Origin: Stictocephala bisonia
Lineage: Eukaryota > Arthropoda > Insecta > Hemiptera > Membracidae
Assembly: GCA_035578905.1 (NCBI GenBank)
Contig: JAQJVL010000427.1
Span: forward strand, 277,501 to 341,500
Direction of reading: 5' to 3'
Length of the DNA: 64,000 bases
Every line of letters begins with the position of its first letter. Position 1 is the first letter of the stretch. Shown here one piece after another: positions 24,835 through 38,393 of this stretch. The position numbers and the translations under genes were made by a program. The notes beneath the pieces are model-generated. The model worked only from the letters and a program-made list of their open reading frames with translations, had not been told where the DNA came from and searched no databases.

Positions 24835-25920
24835 GCCCCTAATTCTTAAGATTCTGAAGGTAAATAGTATTTTGTTATATGTATAATTATATAATGATTA
24901 AATAATACATGAGGGTATAGTTGTCAAAGTAATTAGTCTTAATGTTATTAATAATATTATTTGTATTTTAAATATTAAATTATAGACCCTAGATTACATT
25001 GAAATTCCTTGATTATGGAATAGTTTCTAAAAAAATTATTATGATTCTATTTAATCGTAAATATGTTAAACATTTAATTGAAATTTTATTTTTCCTTATA
25101 GATCCAAACAAACTAACCTTATTTCTAATTAAGTAATGGTGAACGACTTTAATGGATCATTGTGCCTAACAGTGGTCATAGTTTTTTATGTTTACATTCA
25201 AGAACATAATATTATTAATTTGATCTAAGTGCTTTTTAGCTTGTATATTATTATAAAATGTGTTCATCAGAAAGTGTTAGTTCTGATACATCAAGTGATA
25301 CTCATTGGACCTTGGACTCTAATAATTTGTTTATTTAAATTATAAGAGTCCTCTGAAATTTAAAATTTAGATTTTAGATGTCTAATCAACACCTTGCATT
25401 GTTCTTTGACTTATACCATTAAAATGTATTTATATCCTAATAGATTGTGCTATCTTATATCAATTATCCAAGCAGTAGAAAATTTGGATAAAAAATATAT
25501 ATAAAATTTATGAACATCGCTTTGTTATTTATGTATATATAGTACAAAAATATTGCATTAACATTACTAAAATAATTTATCGTGTGTCTATTTTGAATAA
25601 ATAAGCTTAATAATAATATTATAATTTTTCTTGACAGCCATAAACTCTCAAGACATGTTCTGATGAATTTATTGTATTTCTTATTGACAGTAAATTAAGT
25701 TCAATTTGAGAATACTTTATTGTTTGAGATGGAATAGATAACGATGAATAAACATAAATCAAACCTTACTCACCATGGAAATTGATGTAAGTAACATGAA
25801 AATATAGTAGGGGCAATATTTTTTTTATAATATGTAGTATTTAGAATAGTTTAATAAAGATGAAGTCAAAAATAATTTATTCTATATCAAAGAAAAAAAG
25901 ACGCTTTAATTCCAAACAAA
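24835..25920. other. AT-rich stretch, no feature recognised
   Basis: Nothing recognisable was found. Confidence 0.45.
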
Positions 25921-25924
25921 ACGA

Positions 25925-26115
25925 ATGGTAACAGCTAAAGGAATAAATTACCATCAAATGTTATGTTCGTTAAATACATATACAGTACCGTAAAAATGAT
26001 CGATCCGTACATAACATTAAGATGGCTTTTGTTTTGGTTCTAGCTTACAGGTTTTGGTTCGGTCGGTCGGCTGGAAAATTGGATTTAGCTAACAGGAGAA
26101 AGCATGAAAGTGTAT
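25925..26115 (+). repeat. Dispersed repeat family G, copy 1
   Basis: Members also lie at 32850, 36485 and 58381, all on the plus strand. The best conserved part ends in GGCTGGAAAATTGGATTTAG and is preceded by a GCTTACAGGTTTTGG block and CCGTACATAAC. The core of about 75 bp has no length differences among the four copies. Weaker similarity (GTAACAGC block) extends about 80 bp upstream. The class is unknown; a SINE or a conserved part of a larger element is likely. Confidence 0.8.
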
Positions 26116-26119
26116 TTTT

Positions 26120-26956
26120 TTACATCTATGTTTGCAAATAAAATGACAAACGTATGCAAATTAATTGTACTATACCATTTTACTCCTTTGAGATATCTTA
26201 CTTTGAATAGTTTATGACAAGATATCAAATATATAAGTAGTTTTTCATGGGAAATTTTACAGTTTAATGATGAAAACTAGCCTTGTAACAGTTTAGTAAA
26301 AACCGAAGGTTATTTTATCTTACTTTCGGAAGATGTCTTTTCACCCACAGAAAATCGATTTACCATAATTAAATTGGCATTTAAACAACTGAACCAGTTT
26401 ACATCCTACAAATTACTTAGAATATATGACAATACAACTGAAAACTTGACGGTATAGGTAGATCAGAGTGGGCTGTATATTTTCGCATACTGTCAAGTAA
26501 AAAAACTTCGTTTCTACCCATCTATTAGTTAGGAAAAACAATTAATTAGGTAATAATCACAGGTAAATAATAGGCAGCTGAATTAGAATGTAGACTTAAT
26601 GGCCATTTTGACCTAAATTTTCATTACCATTTTTAAGTGTCAAATAAATTTTCAAAAGATTCGTCAAAAAAAGAGCTAAATTTATACTTAGAAGGTTTGT
26701 TAGTTTTGAGTGGATACATCGTCATTAAAAAATCCGTATCTAGCTGATACCAGATGCATCAGCTTGGCAAAAATAATCCATACATGGCTTTGAGCTGATT
26801 CGTCAACTTTGAACCGGATTATGATTACCAATATTAAACTTGTCAGTTTTGATTTTACTATCGTAATTTTAAACTATTTGTGACCTTAAACATGATTAAT
26901 TATTCATATTCTAACGATCATAGTTAACGAGAACTGCGCTTGAATTTAATGTATAT

Positions 26957-26994
<38 letters not shown>

Positions 26995-27860
26995 TGTATG
27001 TATAATATAACAGTTGTTTACTATATGTAATTATTTAATGATCACAGGCATACCAGCTGATTTGTTATAAATCATATTTGCCCTAGATATCAGTATATAG
27101 TACAAATACGATATCTATTGTGTGTTGTTATGATTTTTTTTTCTCAAAACTACACTGAAAAAGTTTGTAAATCTTTGTATTATTGTTTACTTATTTTATA
27201 AGCGATATTTTGTGAGGACATTAGTTAATGGACTCAAAAACAATGTAAGTTTAAAGTTTAATTTAAATTTTATAATAGTTCATTGTCAGAATAAATATAT
27301 TTAAAACTTTCAGACGTTATTTAACACTATATACTTAAAGTGTTAGGCCACTTTTGCTTAATAAGTATTTTTAATTGGGTCTAATGGTTAAATAGTAAAC
27401 AATTTTTCTAAGATATTTTTAACTAAATAATTTTTTTTAGATTTTTCTTTTCTAAAATTACAATCATGAACTTCTAAAAATTTATTAAATAAACATAACA
27501 AGTTATTTATACACTCTAATTAACACTACGGTTTCGTTAATTATGTAATTTTCTAAACATGTCTTAACTTTTAAATTGATTATAATGCAAAACTAGTATT
27601 ATAAGTCCAACAAACAAATGTCATTCCATAAACTCGAATACAGCAGATTTGTGGTGAGTCACAATATATTATTATGTAATTATGAAAAAAAAAAAAAACT
27701 GTTTATTTTAAATTTCTAAAACCAACTGAGAATTCACTCAAGAAACGCAGCATACAATATTATTTTAATTTACGTTATTCACAGAAATATTAACTTACAA
27801 TAACTTATTAAAACGAGTTTGGTGCTTGAAAATATTTCTGAGAATTTGTAGGGCAAAGAG
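26120..27860. other. AT-rich stretch with a (TA)n microsatellite
   Basis: TA repeats occupy about 26963-26991 and an A run lies at about 27685-27696. No gene or element was recognised. Confidence 0.5.
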
Positions 27861-27864
27861 AAAG

Positions 27865-27990
27865 AAACCTGAGCATCTAACATAAAGATGAGAAAAATAA
27901 GATGAGTGTAAGACAATACTCGGGTCCCTGTAGTACTCTCCAGGTCCAACTAGAGTGCTCCACTCAGACTTGAGGATAACAATGTACAGG
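27865..27990 (+). repeat. Dispersed repeat family D, copy 2
   Basis: Shares GAAACCT, GTAAGACAATAC, TCCCTGTAGTACTCTCCAG, TAGAGTGC and GATAACAAT with the 30.8-kb copy, in the same orientation. Confidence 0.8.
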
Positions 27991-27994
27991 TGAG

Positions 27995-29075
27995 AAATTT
28001 ACAAACTGAATTAGAGGAGCTAGAAATGGAAGCTTTTCAAATACATAAAAGTATTAGGTTTAATCAGTATTAAAATGTAATTATGATTTATTGATATCTG
28101 TTAACAATTTCTAATCTATAACTGTTGGCCCTAGTTGTAAATTTAATGTTACCCTTCACTGTTTAGTTTGTTTGGCCACACTTGCCTTTGGTTAAACAAT
28201 TTTCATTAAGTTAAGTACCATCATATACTTTTAGTGAGGCTCTGATTCATAGAACTTGCAATTTAATTATAATAGGTAACGCAAAGTGTATTTGAAGCTT
28301 ATTTTAATTTATTTTTTAAATGATTTCCGCATTTCTCTGCACTAATAATTAATCAAACGACGTTATTATGGCAAGAGAAGCATGTACTAACAGTCGTTAC
28401 GTAGGTGTGATATTACAACGGCTATAAAGCACGCTTTGTGCAATAACCTTAAGTGCAGTACACAATGTAATGCCTGATTTACTAGCACTATCCTAACATT
28501 GTAAGATGTAAATATTTATGAACGTAGTTATTTGTTCCTCTTTTTTTTATTAATTTCCTCAAGAAGCCTAAAAAATTTAAATTTATTTTAATGAGGGTGG
28601 CCTTAGTTTATATAATAGCTTTTAACATCTTAAGAAAATAAGTGCCACAAGTTTTTAGCGTCTTAAGACGTTTAATATTACACCCTAACATAAATACACA
28701 TTTGCTGTTTTGTCCGTAAAACTAAACTTAACCATAAAAATAATTTAAAATAAAAATATTTTTAAAAAGCTAATATTTGTGGATCCAAGTAGTAGTTACG
28801 TTAATGTTAAGTTGACGATGTGAACGAGCATGCCTTCTTTTAGTAAATAAGTGATTTTCAGTGCGTTTTGTGAAAAATAAATAGAACATTAAGACCACCA
28901 TTTCTAATTTCAAATACTATCAACCATTTTCGCTCCAGTAACAAGATTTGTGCAGGTTGCCCCAAGGTTGTGGACCAGTAAATTATTTTTGTTATTCTGG
29001 TACTTTCGGGCCAGCATTCACTCAACACCCACTTGAGATGCTTGGTTTTCGTTTAACGTACAGTGTGTAGGAGTA
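27995..29075. other. AT-rich stretch, no feature recognised
   Basis: Nothing recognisable precedes the minisatellite. Confidence 0.45.
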
Positions 29076-29079
29076 CACG

Positions 29080-29760
29080 TACAGGAGGTACACTGTACGT
29101 GAATGAGTGGGTGAGAGGGTCATCAATAGTGTACTTGAATGAGTGGGTGGAAGGGTCATCACTAGTGTACGATAATGGGTGGGTGAGAGGATCATTACTA
29201 GTGTACGTGAATGACTGGGTAAGAGGGTCATCAATAGTGTACGTGAATGGGTGGGTGAGATGGTCATTACTAGCGTACGTGAATGAGTGGGTGAGAGGGT
29301 CATCACTAGTGTACGTGCAAGAGTGGGTGAGAGGGTCATCACAAGTGTACGTGAATGAGTGGGTGGAAGGGTCATCAATAGTTTACGTGAATGGGTGGGT
29401 GAGATGGTCATTACTAGCGTACGTGAATGGGTGGGTGAGATGGTCATTACTAGCGTACGTGAATGAGTGGGTGAGAGGGTCATCACTAGTGTACGTGAAT
29501 GAGTGGGCGAGAGGGTCACCTCTAGTGTCGTGAATGGGTAGGCGGTCAGGTGATCAACACTATACGTGAATTGGTGAGCAGAAGGGGCATAACAATTTTA
29601 TCGGAAGGGGTCATCACAAATGAACAAGAAAGATGGGTGGGAGGGTCATCACCACTGTCAGTCAATGTGTGGGTGGAAGAGGTACATTACTAATATATGT
29701 GAGTGGTTGGGTGGATCATCAACAATGTACGTGTAAGGGCAGGTAGGAGGCTAAACAATG
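29080..29760 (+). repeat. 36-bp G-rich minisatellite, about 12 clean units plus a decayed flank
   Basis: GTAC marks recur at 29095, 29131, 29167, 29203 and so on to 29491, exactly 36 bp apart. The unit contains GAATGAGTGGGTGAGAGGG, TCATCA and CTAGT. From about 29527 to 29760 the units become irregular. Both strands are open (repeats VYVNEWVRGSS and MTLSPTHSRTL) only because the period is a multiple of three, so I do not call a gene. It belongs to the same family as arrays at 40.7 and 54.35 kb. Confidence 0.95.
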
Positions 29761-29764
29761 CTGC

Positions 29765-30788
29765 TTGCGTATCGTACGCCGTGTATATTGCTGAAAGTAC
29801 AATTGATAATAGTTTTTAATGACGATATTGTTACCATTAAATCTGATGCCACAGTAAAAAATCCTGATATTTATACTTTTTTGTAACATAGTGTTGATAA
29901 AATTACATTTTTTTTCTTTCCGGAGTAATTTTGATTAATAAATTGTCACCATGAGCTTTTTAAGTATATCCATAAATTTCATTAAGGAACTATATCCATA
30001 TTTTTGTTATTAATAGAGATTGTATCTCAAAATTTTTGTAAATTTAAAAATTAATTTGTGATTTAAATTAAAATTGATCGGTAAAAACCTGACAATTATA
30101 GAAGTTGTATATACATACAATGTTTGAGTTTGTTTTTATTTAACCCTTGAAGCATGCCTATTGTAAATATACAAACTTTTGCAATTTATTTCCTCCATTA
30201 TTTGTTTAACCCAATTTTTACTTGTAAGGTTATGCAGATGTATATCAAGCATTGTGCTGCCTTATGGAAATATGTCGTAATTAAGTTTATTTTAAATAAA
30301 TTACATTCTTTGTATTTAATTACTAATGGTAGAAAGTATAAGTTTAATTTATGTCACCATTTATTATTATTTTTTAAGTAATACCAACTATTTATGGAGT
30401 TTTTTTATTTTATAGTATTTTTCTCTTATAATTTTAATGGATCAAACAAAAACAGATGTTTATAAAGCATTTTGCACTAACATATATTAGGTACAAACTT
30501 TTTAATTGATGCACTTTTAGTATGTAGCTCTTAGTTTGCAAATTTCACGTTAAATAAAATACAATAATTGTATGCTATTTGTAGTCTTGTACATTTATTC
30601 AAATGTTTTTTAGTAAAATATTATGATTAATATATCACAAAATATCATTTAAAATAATAAATAAAACTCCTGGAATATTTTTATCTAGTCATACAAACAA
30701 ATAAATAAATATACATTGATTGATTTATTTATTTATAAAAGCTTAGCCTTCAAAAATTTTGTCAAAAGATTCTTTATGTTATGAAAAT
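29765..30788. other. AT-rich stretch, no feature recognised
   Basis: A small ATAAATAAATA...TATTTATTTAT inverted pair lies near 30700-30738; otherwise nothing. Confidence 0.45.
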
Positions 30789-30791
30789 CAA

Positions 30792-30930
30792 GTGCTTCAA
30801 ATAAAGGTGAAACCTTAGTAGAGATATAGAACGATAAGGTGGCGAGTAAGACAATACCAGAGTCACTGTGGTACTCTTTAGGCCCGTCTTCTAGAGTGCC
30901 TTACTCGGATTTCAAGATAACAATATACAT
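30792..30930 (+). repeat. Dispersed repeat family D, copy 3
   Basis: Aligns with 27865-27990 and with the reverse complement of 21925-22070. Blocks: GTAAGACAATACCAGAGTC, CTCTTTAGG, CTAGAGTGCC, GATAACAATATACATC. Confidence 0.8.
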
Positions 30931-30934
30931 CTTG

Positions 30935-32845
30935 GGTATATTTGGACTGTATTATATATTTCAAAAGGTGAAGTATAAAGAAGTGCTAAATATTTATATT
31001 GTTTTTATTTGACAATTATTTCATTCAAATTTTGATCTCATACAAAAATATGAATAATTCACGCAAGTATAGAATCTATTGAATATCTGAATCTTAATTT
31101 TTTTATTGAATTAATAATTAAAACAAATCTATTTAATACCTGCATCTTAATTGATTTATTAATTAATTTGTGACTTTAGCAGTAAATTATTTTTATATTT
31201 TTTTAGTGAAATTAATGAATAAAATATATAATTTTGACATAGAACTAAGCGTTGGTCATTTTTAGTTGATCAATAATCGACACTAAATAAAATGATACAG
31301 TTAATGACCAAACTCATAAAGCAACATATCAAAATAATGAGTAAAATGCTTCCATTTTCATTTAAAAGTAAAGCAGAATGTTCTATTACACTTTTTAAAT
31401 ATAAAAATGCATTGATACTACAATTTATTGATTTGAAATAACTTGGTAGCGTATATTAATGTTCATTAAAAAGTTTCCGTTAAATTATTTGTTCACTAAA
31501 GTTTTTAGAATAAGTACAGAACAAAAAATTAAAAAAAGAGACAGCACGACATAATAATTATATATTTAAGTTAATAATCCATCTGTGCATTCATATGAGT
31601 AACTATAATAATAAAATATATCAGTAAAATTGTTACAAATATATTATAATAGTTGTGGTTACTAAATTTAATTTACAAAAAGCAGGAACAGTACTGTAAC
31701 TGGGGTATTTTGGATTTCTGTAAATTATAAGGAAGTATATTCTTTGCTCATTCCTCTTTAACACTGCCTACTCAATGGTTTCCATCAGTATGGACACTAC
31801 TATGCAGGTCTAGTATGTCCATGTCGAGTAGTAACAAAGGTGGATGCTACATAAGAAAATATAATGAGTATCAGACTTATCAGTAAATTAAAATCAGATC
31901 AATTCCACGTGTTTTAGACCTACAGTGGGATAGTATCTTACTTGCCTATTAGTTTATTTATTTTTAAATTACCTTCTTTACATCATTCAACTTTTGAAGG
32001 TAACAAAGCTACTCTTATTTACTAACATTTTCTCACTCACTTTAAACTGATACCATATATTGGAAAACAGTGTATAAATTCATTTAAACAAATAATATCA
32101 TTTATTTGATATTTATTATTGCTGTCTACATTTTTACACCATTTATTTAGCCAAAAATATCATTAAAAAACAAAAAGAGTGTTGTATTAATTTTTAATAT
32201 TTTATTTAATACTATACCGTTAACCAAAGCTGTTAGGTGTAATAACTAGGAGTGATAAACAATATAACGACGTCTTTATGAGCAATATCACACCTGTATT
32301 CATAGTACTAGACAATACAGAGAATCCTTTATTCATACTTCAATCGATTTCGTAAATGAAGTTGTGTACGTAAATTGATTATATCCCTGTTGCTAAAATT
32401 TGGTTGCTTAAATGTTTCATATAATGAATATAAAATCTCAAATCTAGTTATTGGTGGGGATTATATGTGCACTATGCATTACCCTAATTTTATTGATTTA
32501 CCCCTACATACTAATAAGACATAATGATAATTTAGAAGTTATTTTTTTAACCTTTGATTTTTATATATATTCATAACCTATTTTCCAACCTAAGAGTACA
32601 TAAGACATCCCGTTTCTTAAGATACGGATATTGTCCATACATTAGATAAGCGGGTAAAATTTTACAATCAAAGTTTCTCGTTGATACCTATGTCTAATGT
32701 AAATTCTCAATAATTGATTGTTTAAAGACAGTTTTACATGGATCGACAGGTATTATTATTTTTAATAAATACATTCTAAGCGTACTTTTTTACCTATTTA
32801 TTTATAAATTATTTTATGTTTTTTTAAATTTAACTTTATAGCAAT
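30935..32845. other. AT-rich stretch, no feature recognised
   Basis: A weak imperfect palindrome (ATGGACACTACT / TAGTATGTCCAT) lies near 31791-31823; nothing else was recognised. Confidence 0.45.
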
Positions 32846-32849
32846 TAAG

Positions 32850-33040
32850 ATAAAGTAACAGCCAGATCTTAATCTAAATCCAACAAAATTACTAACTTAA
32901 AAACAACCCATGGCCGGACTTAAAAAATACCTAACAACAATATGGCATCTGTTTTGGGTCCGGCTTACAGATTTTGGCCTGGTCGGCCGGCTGGAAAATT
33001 GGATTTAGCTAACTGAGAGAAGCAAGAAAATATATCCTCC
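32850..33040 (+). repeat. Dispersed repeat family G, copy 2
   Basis: Contains the GGCCGGCTGGAAAATTGG core, an upstream GTAACAGCC block and a downstream GAGAGAAGCAAGAAAATATA block, all shared with copy 3 at 36.5 kb. Confidence 0.82.
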
Positions 33041-33044
33041 TCCT

Positions 33045-34435
33045 CTTATTCTTTTGGATTTGTATTCAAGTAAAAATCTACAATATTTAAAACTCAAAAT
33101 ATTCATAAATATTATTCATTAACTTGATATCTATATAATTTTAAATGTCAGTATAACCAAGCCAATGTTCTAAATTTTTATATACTTTTTGTAAAGTCAC
33201 ATCAAACTGTAAATGTTTTAAGTAGTAATGCCCTTACTGTAGTAACACCACGAGAATGTAATTTCAGGATATTGATGAGTATATAAAAAGTTATATTTTA
33301 AAATACAGTAGTATTGAAATAACGAACTGCACTTGTTAAATTTAGTTTTTCACATATTTAATTGTATGAACATTGAATGCAGTTTGGGTGACACAGTTTT
33401 TGAAATTAATAATTGGTATGGAGTTAAAATGAAAGAAGGTACTAGGACTTATATTCTAATATGTTGTGTTTGCTAAACTATGCAATATGTCATAGAAAAG
33501 TATTTCTTCTATAAATTATTTATAATGTTTGTTTTACTTTTGGGTGGAATTACATTTTAGAAATGTTTCCTTAATAACAAAATTATAACATTCAAGCTTA
33601 AGTTTACATATATCTCCAGATCTTTATAAATCAAAATAAATCCAATGAAAAACTAAACTTTAATCATTGTCATGACGGCAATCAACTATATATCCCCAAA
33701 ATGTTATGGTTAAACTGGTTGGTGATGTAAATTAGAATTATCAGGGACAGTTGGTCTAAGCCTAGAATATACAATTTCCAAATAAGAGTTTTGGGGTCTT
33801 ATCAGATGAATATGAACATTTAGATTGTGTCCATGGAATAGTTGTATTTCACCTGAGTGAATATAAATAAAAACAGCTACAAACAGGACTAATAAGCTAC
33901 CAATGTTATAATTAACAGTTTTAACCAATAAAAAACAGTATCAGTTTTTATTCTTATAAATAATACAGACATATTTTACTGAAGAAGATTTCCTCAATGC
34001 ACAATCTGTCTGACTATGTTCAATGATTTTGTTATTTTTATAATATAACGTTTAAATACGTTTATTACTAAATTATCTATTTTCTTGAGTTTTTACTTGT
34101 GTTTATTTATTTTAGAAGTAAGCCTCTACTTGTACTCACTTTACACACAAATATAATATATCTGAAAAATAAATAACAATCATTAGCTAATATTGATGTA
34201 TGTTTATTACCGTGACTTTGTCTTAATCTACGCCTATATCAATGTAATATTACAAACATATTTGTAATAATGCATCAAAAATTAAAATGTTTTAGTAATA
34301 GAGTCAAGTTAATAACTTTAAAAAATAAAATGTAATACTAAATAAGTATAAAAAAACTGATAAGGCACTTCAAAATATGAATTCAAAATAATACATTTAT
34401 AAAACCAATGTATGTTTGAAATGTATGGTAAAACA
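33045..34435. other. AT-rich stretch with one possible small secreted ORF
   Basis: Minus-strand 33710-33928 encodes 72 residues with a hydrophobic stretch (about residues 9-24, IGSLLVLFVAVFIYIH) like a signal peptide, then a polar tail. No family is recognised and no splice or promoter context supports it, so I do not call a gene. Confidence 0.25.
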
Positions 34436-34440
34436 TACAA

Positions 34441-34555
34441 AACAATGGAACCGACAGTTGTTAAGAGAAACCTGTAGTTGAATTCTGTCACTTGTCAACT
34501 AATTATTCATAAGTTGGAGTTGGTTGGCCAATATCAGCTGTTCAACACATGCTAC
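34441..34555 (+). repeat. Dispersed repeat family H, copy 1
   Basis: Aligns with the reverse complement of 38394-38523 and more weakly with 47281-47390. Blocks: TTGTTAAG-GAAACCTGT, TCTGTCACTTGTCAA, TATTCATAAGTTGG. Confidence 0.75.
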
Positions 34556-34859
34556 TAGAATATTTGTTTTCTTAATATCATTTATAGTATAAAATAAATA
34601 AATATATAAATCCTAATTTAATGAATTAATTTTGATTTTAGAAGAATGTTTGTACTTACGTAGAAAAATAACATTTGTAAAAACCAAGTCTGATTTCATT
34701 ATACGTTAACAAATAAGTGCATCTACATAGATTTATTTCTAAACATCTAACAAATATTCATATATTAACAGATGGGTAAAATATTATTCTCATCATTGTA
34801 TCAATATCACATTGTGCAAATATTAAATGCCCTAATATATAAACGGGACATGCACAGCC

Positions 34860-36180
34860 AGTTGTAAAAGGCTACTAAAATAAGACTTCTTCCTCTTCGA
34901 TAGTGAGACTCCCTTCTTTTTTCAATATCATCTTCGGTCCTTTTATAATTCTTAATGCCCCCTTCTTCTTTTCTGCCCCTGTGCATCTAGGTTCAAGCTC
35001 TAAGCTAGGGTGTTTTTCTCATATCTCTTTCGTGCTGTTAAACCATTGTAAAGGCTTCTGATCCCCACCAATATGTTCTATTTAGGGGTTTAGTGAGGTA
35101 GCTGCTGTGTACTGCTGAAGCAAGGGTCAGGAACTGATCTCTTCTTGCCTTTATTAGGGTTGGTTAATTAGAGGTTGGACTGGAACGTCAGGTATCCTGT
35201 GCTGTGCAAACGGAAGCCAGACTTCAGGGAACTGGGGTTTTGGTTATAGTCCTCGAGGGCATACCCATTCCTGGTTATCTTAGTCCAACCCTTGCCATAC
35301 GATCTGCTGGCATAACTACATTTATAACTTCAAGTAACCAGAAACAGAGAAATTTGTCTGACCACGGTGGAGAGTTTCCTTCACTACATTCAAGACTGAC
35401 GAAGGAAGCTGTTTCTGACCAGAGTAGGACATTTCCACGGTCCCCTCCTCAACAACGTCGTACGAGGCATATATCTGATGTGAATCTCCAACAGGTGGCA
35501 AAAAGAACTACGCAGCACTCGACACCTTTGTATACACCACTTGAGCAAGTACGAGCTTAAGTCTCCCAGGCGAGAGCAAATAGCTGAGATTCGCACAGAG
35601 CAGTGCCTTGTGGTTTGTAGTAAAGTGATATGCAAAATTAAGTTGGCTAGCCTTAACCAGTGCATCATGTCAGTAAATATTAAATGGCAGAAGGTTGCTG
35701 AGGATAGGATTAAATATGAAATCAGAAGTAGCCGACGGATAAAAATCCTCCTGAAACTCGATCGGAGGAAAGCATGTGCCAACGGGTGGATGTAAGATCA
35801 CGGCTTGTCACTGGCCCTCAAAAAGACAGAGGTCGTGATCCTGACGGAGAAGCGCATTCCGACTACCATTGCTCTGCGAGTGGGAGTTCTATAAATCAAA
35901 ACCAAGCCCGAAGTGTACTTAGGAGTGATGAATGTCCGAAAGTTTAGCTTCGGCTATTAGATTCGGCGTACCACCAACAAGGCCTCTCAAAGGCCGTTTC
36001 CTTTGGCAGACTTATGTCGAACGTAAGCAGTGCATATTCCACCAAGCGTCGTCTGAATTTTTCTTCTGTTCTGTACGTCTTATTGTCTTAAGAGAGTATG
36101 TCTGGTCACATGCTCTTAGTAAGAAATGCTTCAGAAACCGTCCGGATGGTGTCCATCGTGCGCGTGAGTCATGTAAGATC
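34860..36180 (+). pseudogene. Decayed R1/I-group LINE relic
   Basis: The last 400 bp read, across several frames and stops, like the part of a LINE polymerase after the catalytic core. DHGLSLALKKTEVVILTEKR (from about 35800) is the typical block after the FADD motif. It is followed by YLGV (about 35918), a TTNKAS block (about 35970) and HALSKKCFRNRPDGVHRA near 36109-36160, which matches the region close to the C-terminus. The catalytic motifs are missing, so there is an internal deletion. Upstream, 35204-35560 holds a 118-codon open frame of unknown identity that could be an ORF1 or gag-like remnant, and 34860-35200 resembles a GC-richer 5' untranslated region. Assignment of the upstream parts is inference from continuity of composition. 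Confidence 0.6.
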
Positions 36181-36192
36181 CACAAGGTGCCG

Positions 36193-36259
36193 CAGTTTTG
36201 TAAAATGTTAGTTTTGTAAAATGTTGAGCTATGAGCCTTATAGCCATACCTCATAGCTC
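36193..36259. repeat. 16-bp tandem duplication and adjoining hairpin
   Basis: GTTTTGTAAAATGTT occurs twice in a row (about 36195-36226). It is followed by a perfect hairpin, GAGCTATGAG/CTCATAGCTC with a 14-nt loop (36226-36259), at the end of the LINE relic. Confidence 0.85.
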
Positions 36260-36484
36260 AAGAAATATTTGTCCAATTATAGATGAAATATAAAATTACC
36301 CTTGTGGATTACCAGTCCTCCATCGGAACACTAATAGTTGTAAAGTAAAAGTTGCGTACAATTACTTGTATATAATGAGGAAAGTGTTGAAATGTTAATT
36401 ATATTTAATAAAATAATATATTATATTAACGCAATTTGTTCTAATGTAAATTCTCAGAAAAAATCCCTTATTTTCCCGTAAAGA

Positions 36485-36665
36485 GGAAAAGTGACAGCCG
36501 AATAATTGACTTCATCCATAAAAGTCAGTCTGAAAACATCCGCGAGCCGTACATAACAACAAGACAGCTTCTGTTTTAGGTCCGGCTTACAGGTTTTGGC
36601 TTGGTTGGCCGGCTGGAAAATTGGATTTAGCTGGCTGAGAGAACCAAGAAAGTACATCCTTATTT
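36485..36665 (+). repeat. Dispersed repeat family G, copy 3
   Basis: Carries CCGTACATAACAACAAGA, TTTTAGGTCCGGCTTACAGG and GGCCGGCTGGAAAATTGG, plus the upstream GTGACAGCC block. It lies about 230 bp past the hairpin at the end of the LINE relic. Confidence 0.85.
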
Positions 36666-36669
36666 TCTT

Positions 36670-38390
36670 ATTACTTTTTTTAAAGCTATTTAAGAATAAC
36701 ATATCATTAGTACCATATTAATACCATATATTTAAGTACACCCATTTTAATAAAAATTAGAATTTCTTATAAATAAATGGATTAATTTAAATTAAACTAA
36801 TAAATAAAGAAATAAAGAGTTTTTTCATGAAAATAACTTATATAAAATATACATTAAACCTTTATTTGTAACAGTGCTATTGCTCATGTAATATTCATGT
36901 AATATATACATCTCAAATGAAACTAAGCAATAACATTGTGAAAAATACTATGGCTGTATTAAATAAACTTTTCAAAAATAGCGTATAAAGTTTAAAGTTA
37001 TTCAACCAAACGACTTAGAACTTAAAAGTACTGATTGTTAATCCAAACCTATGACGTATTGTATTAGATACAATTTTACTGTTTAGTAAAAATAAGTTTT
37101 GGAAAATAAATATTATTACATGGTCAGTATAACATTTCAACTATACTTAATATATTGAATGAAACCCTAAATTAAATTAAACAATGTTATTTTTCAGTAT
37201 CAGATTAGTTTATTATGGATTCTATATAAATGTTAAAAAGCCTGAATTTTACCAATAAATAGATCATGCGGTGATTATATGATTAACAGATTTTATTTAG
37301 CTATAGTAAAATATACTAAAACAAATACTTGACTAAAAATAATATAAATGTAAGCTCGTGGAATATTAATATTATAATATTTTGAAAAAATACGAGTAAC
37401 TAAACTGAGGAAATGCCATATAATAAAGACCTGAATTATACTTTCACATATGATCACGAAGTCATTTATCGATCCACTTATACGTTTTGGCACGTAATAT
37501 AATTGAGTCACTCATATTATGTACAATATACGAGTATTTTTAACTCGTATAGTTAAACTCTTTAATAAGCTTTTCTTATATGTATAAGGTATGATTAGTA
37601 GAACATATTTGGAGATATCCAATACTTTAAAGGAGTTAACACACTTGAAGCAATGGAAATTTCTAAACCGTTTTTACCAATCATGAACAATTCATTGCTA
37701 ACAGATAACATTCAAACATGAATAAAGTTATTTCATAATTTAAATTATTATATACGATGGTTCTGGCTATTTCTTGGTTCGTGGTCGAAACATTGAAAAA
37801 TTCTTCACTGTTGTTACAATACTAAACAATAGAAAACAGACTGGTGTCACACTTTTAGTTGCTGTTGTATACAACTTTTTTGTTGACTGATAAAAAAAAC
37901 ACTCCCTGAAGTGTTGTAAAGGAACACAACTGACAAACCTTAAAAACCGTCTTAGAATGCTTTCGTCTCTGAAGAATGGTTTTAGTAGATTTTTTGTACG
38001 GGTGGAACATGCAGGCAGTGTAAATTTGGTTGTCCAAATTTTGTATTATAATTTTTAGATTTAATGTCCTAGTGGCTGAAAATGTATTTAATAACTTTAA
38101 CAATGTTGTGATGCCTAACTGTCTAATTTTGAAATTTTATTTTATACTTTATATCCAATATTATTTTTATTGACAATTGCATGACATGTTTATCTTTATT
38201 GAAACGCATTTATTTATTAAACAAAAGTTAAAGTTTTAATGATATTTAATGAAGATAATATTCATCACATTGTTGTATTAAAATATAACAATCCATTTAA
38301 CTATATTTCGAACAAATAAATAGAATATATGAAAAAAGGAAAGATCCATCCTAAAAAACCTTTTATTTCGTTTATTTTCGAAAGAAACAA
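36670..38390. other. AT-rich stretch, no feature recognised
   Basis: Nothing recognisable was found in this 1.7 kb. Confidence 0.45.
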
Positions 38391-38393
38391 TGT

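Noticed and set aside
29022..29533. Opposed 156- and 165-codon frames with 12-residue repeats
   Set aside because: A 36-bp tandem repeat without stops is open on both strands automatically; there is no start context, domain or codon evidence.
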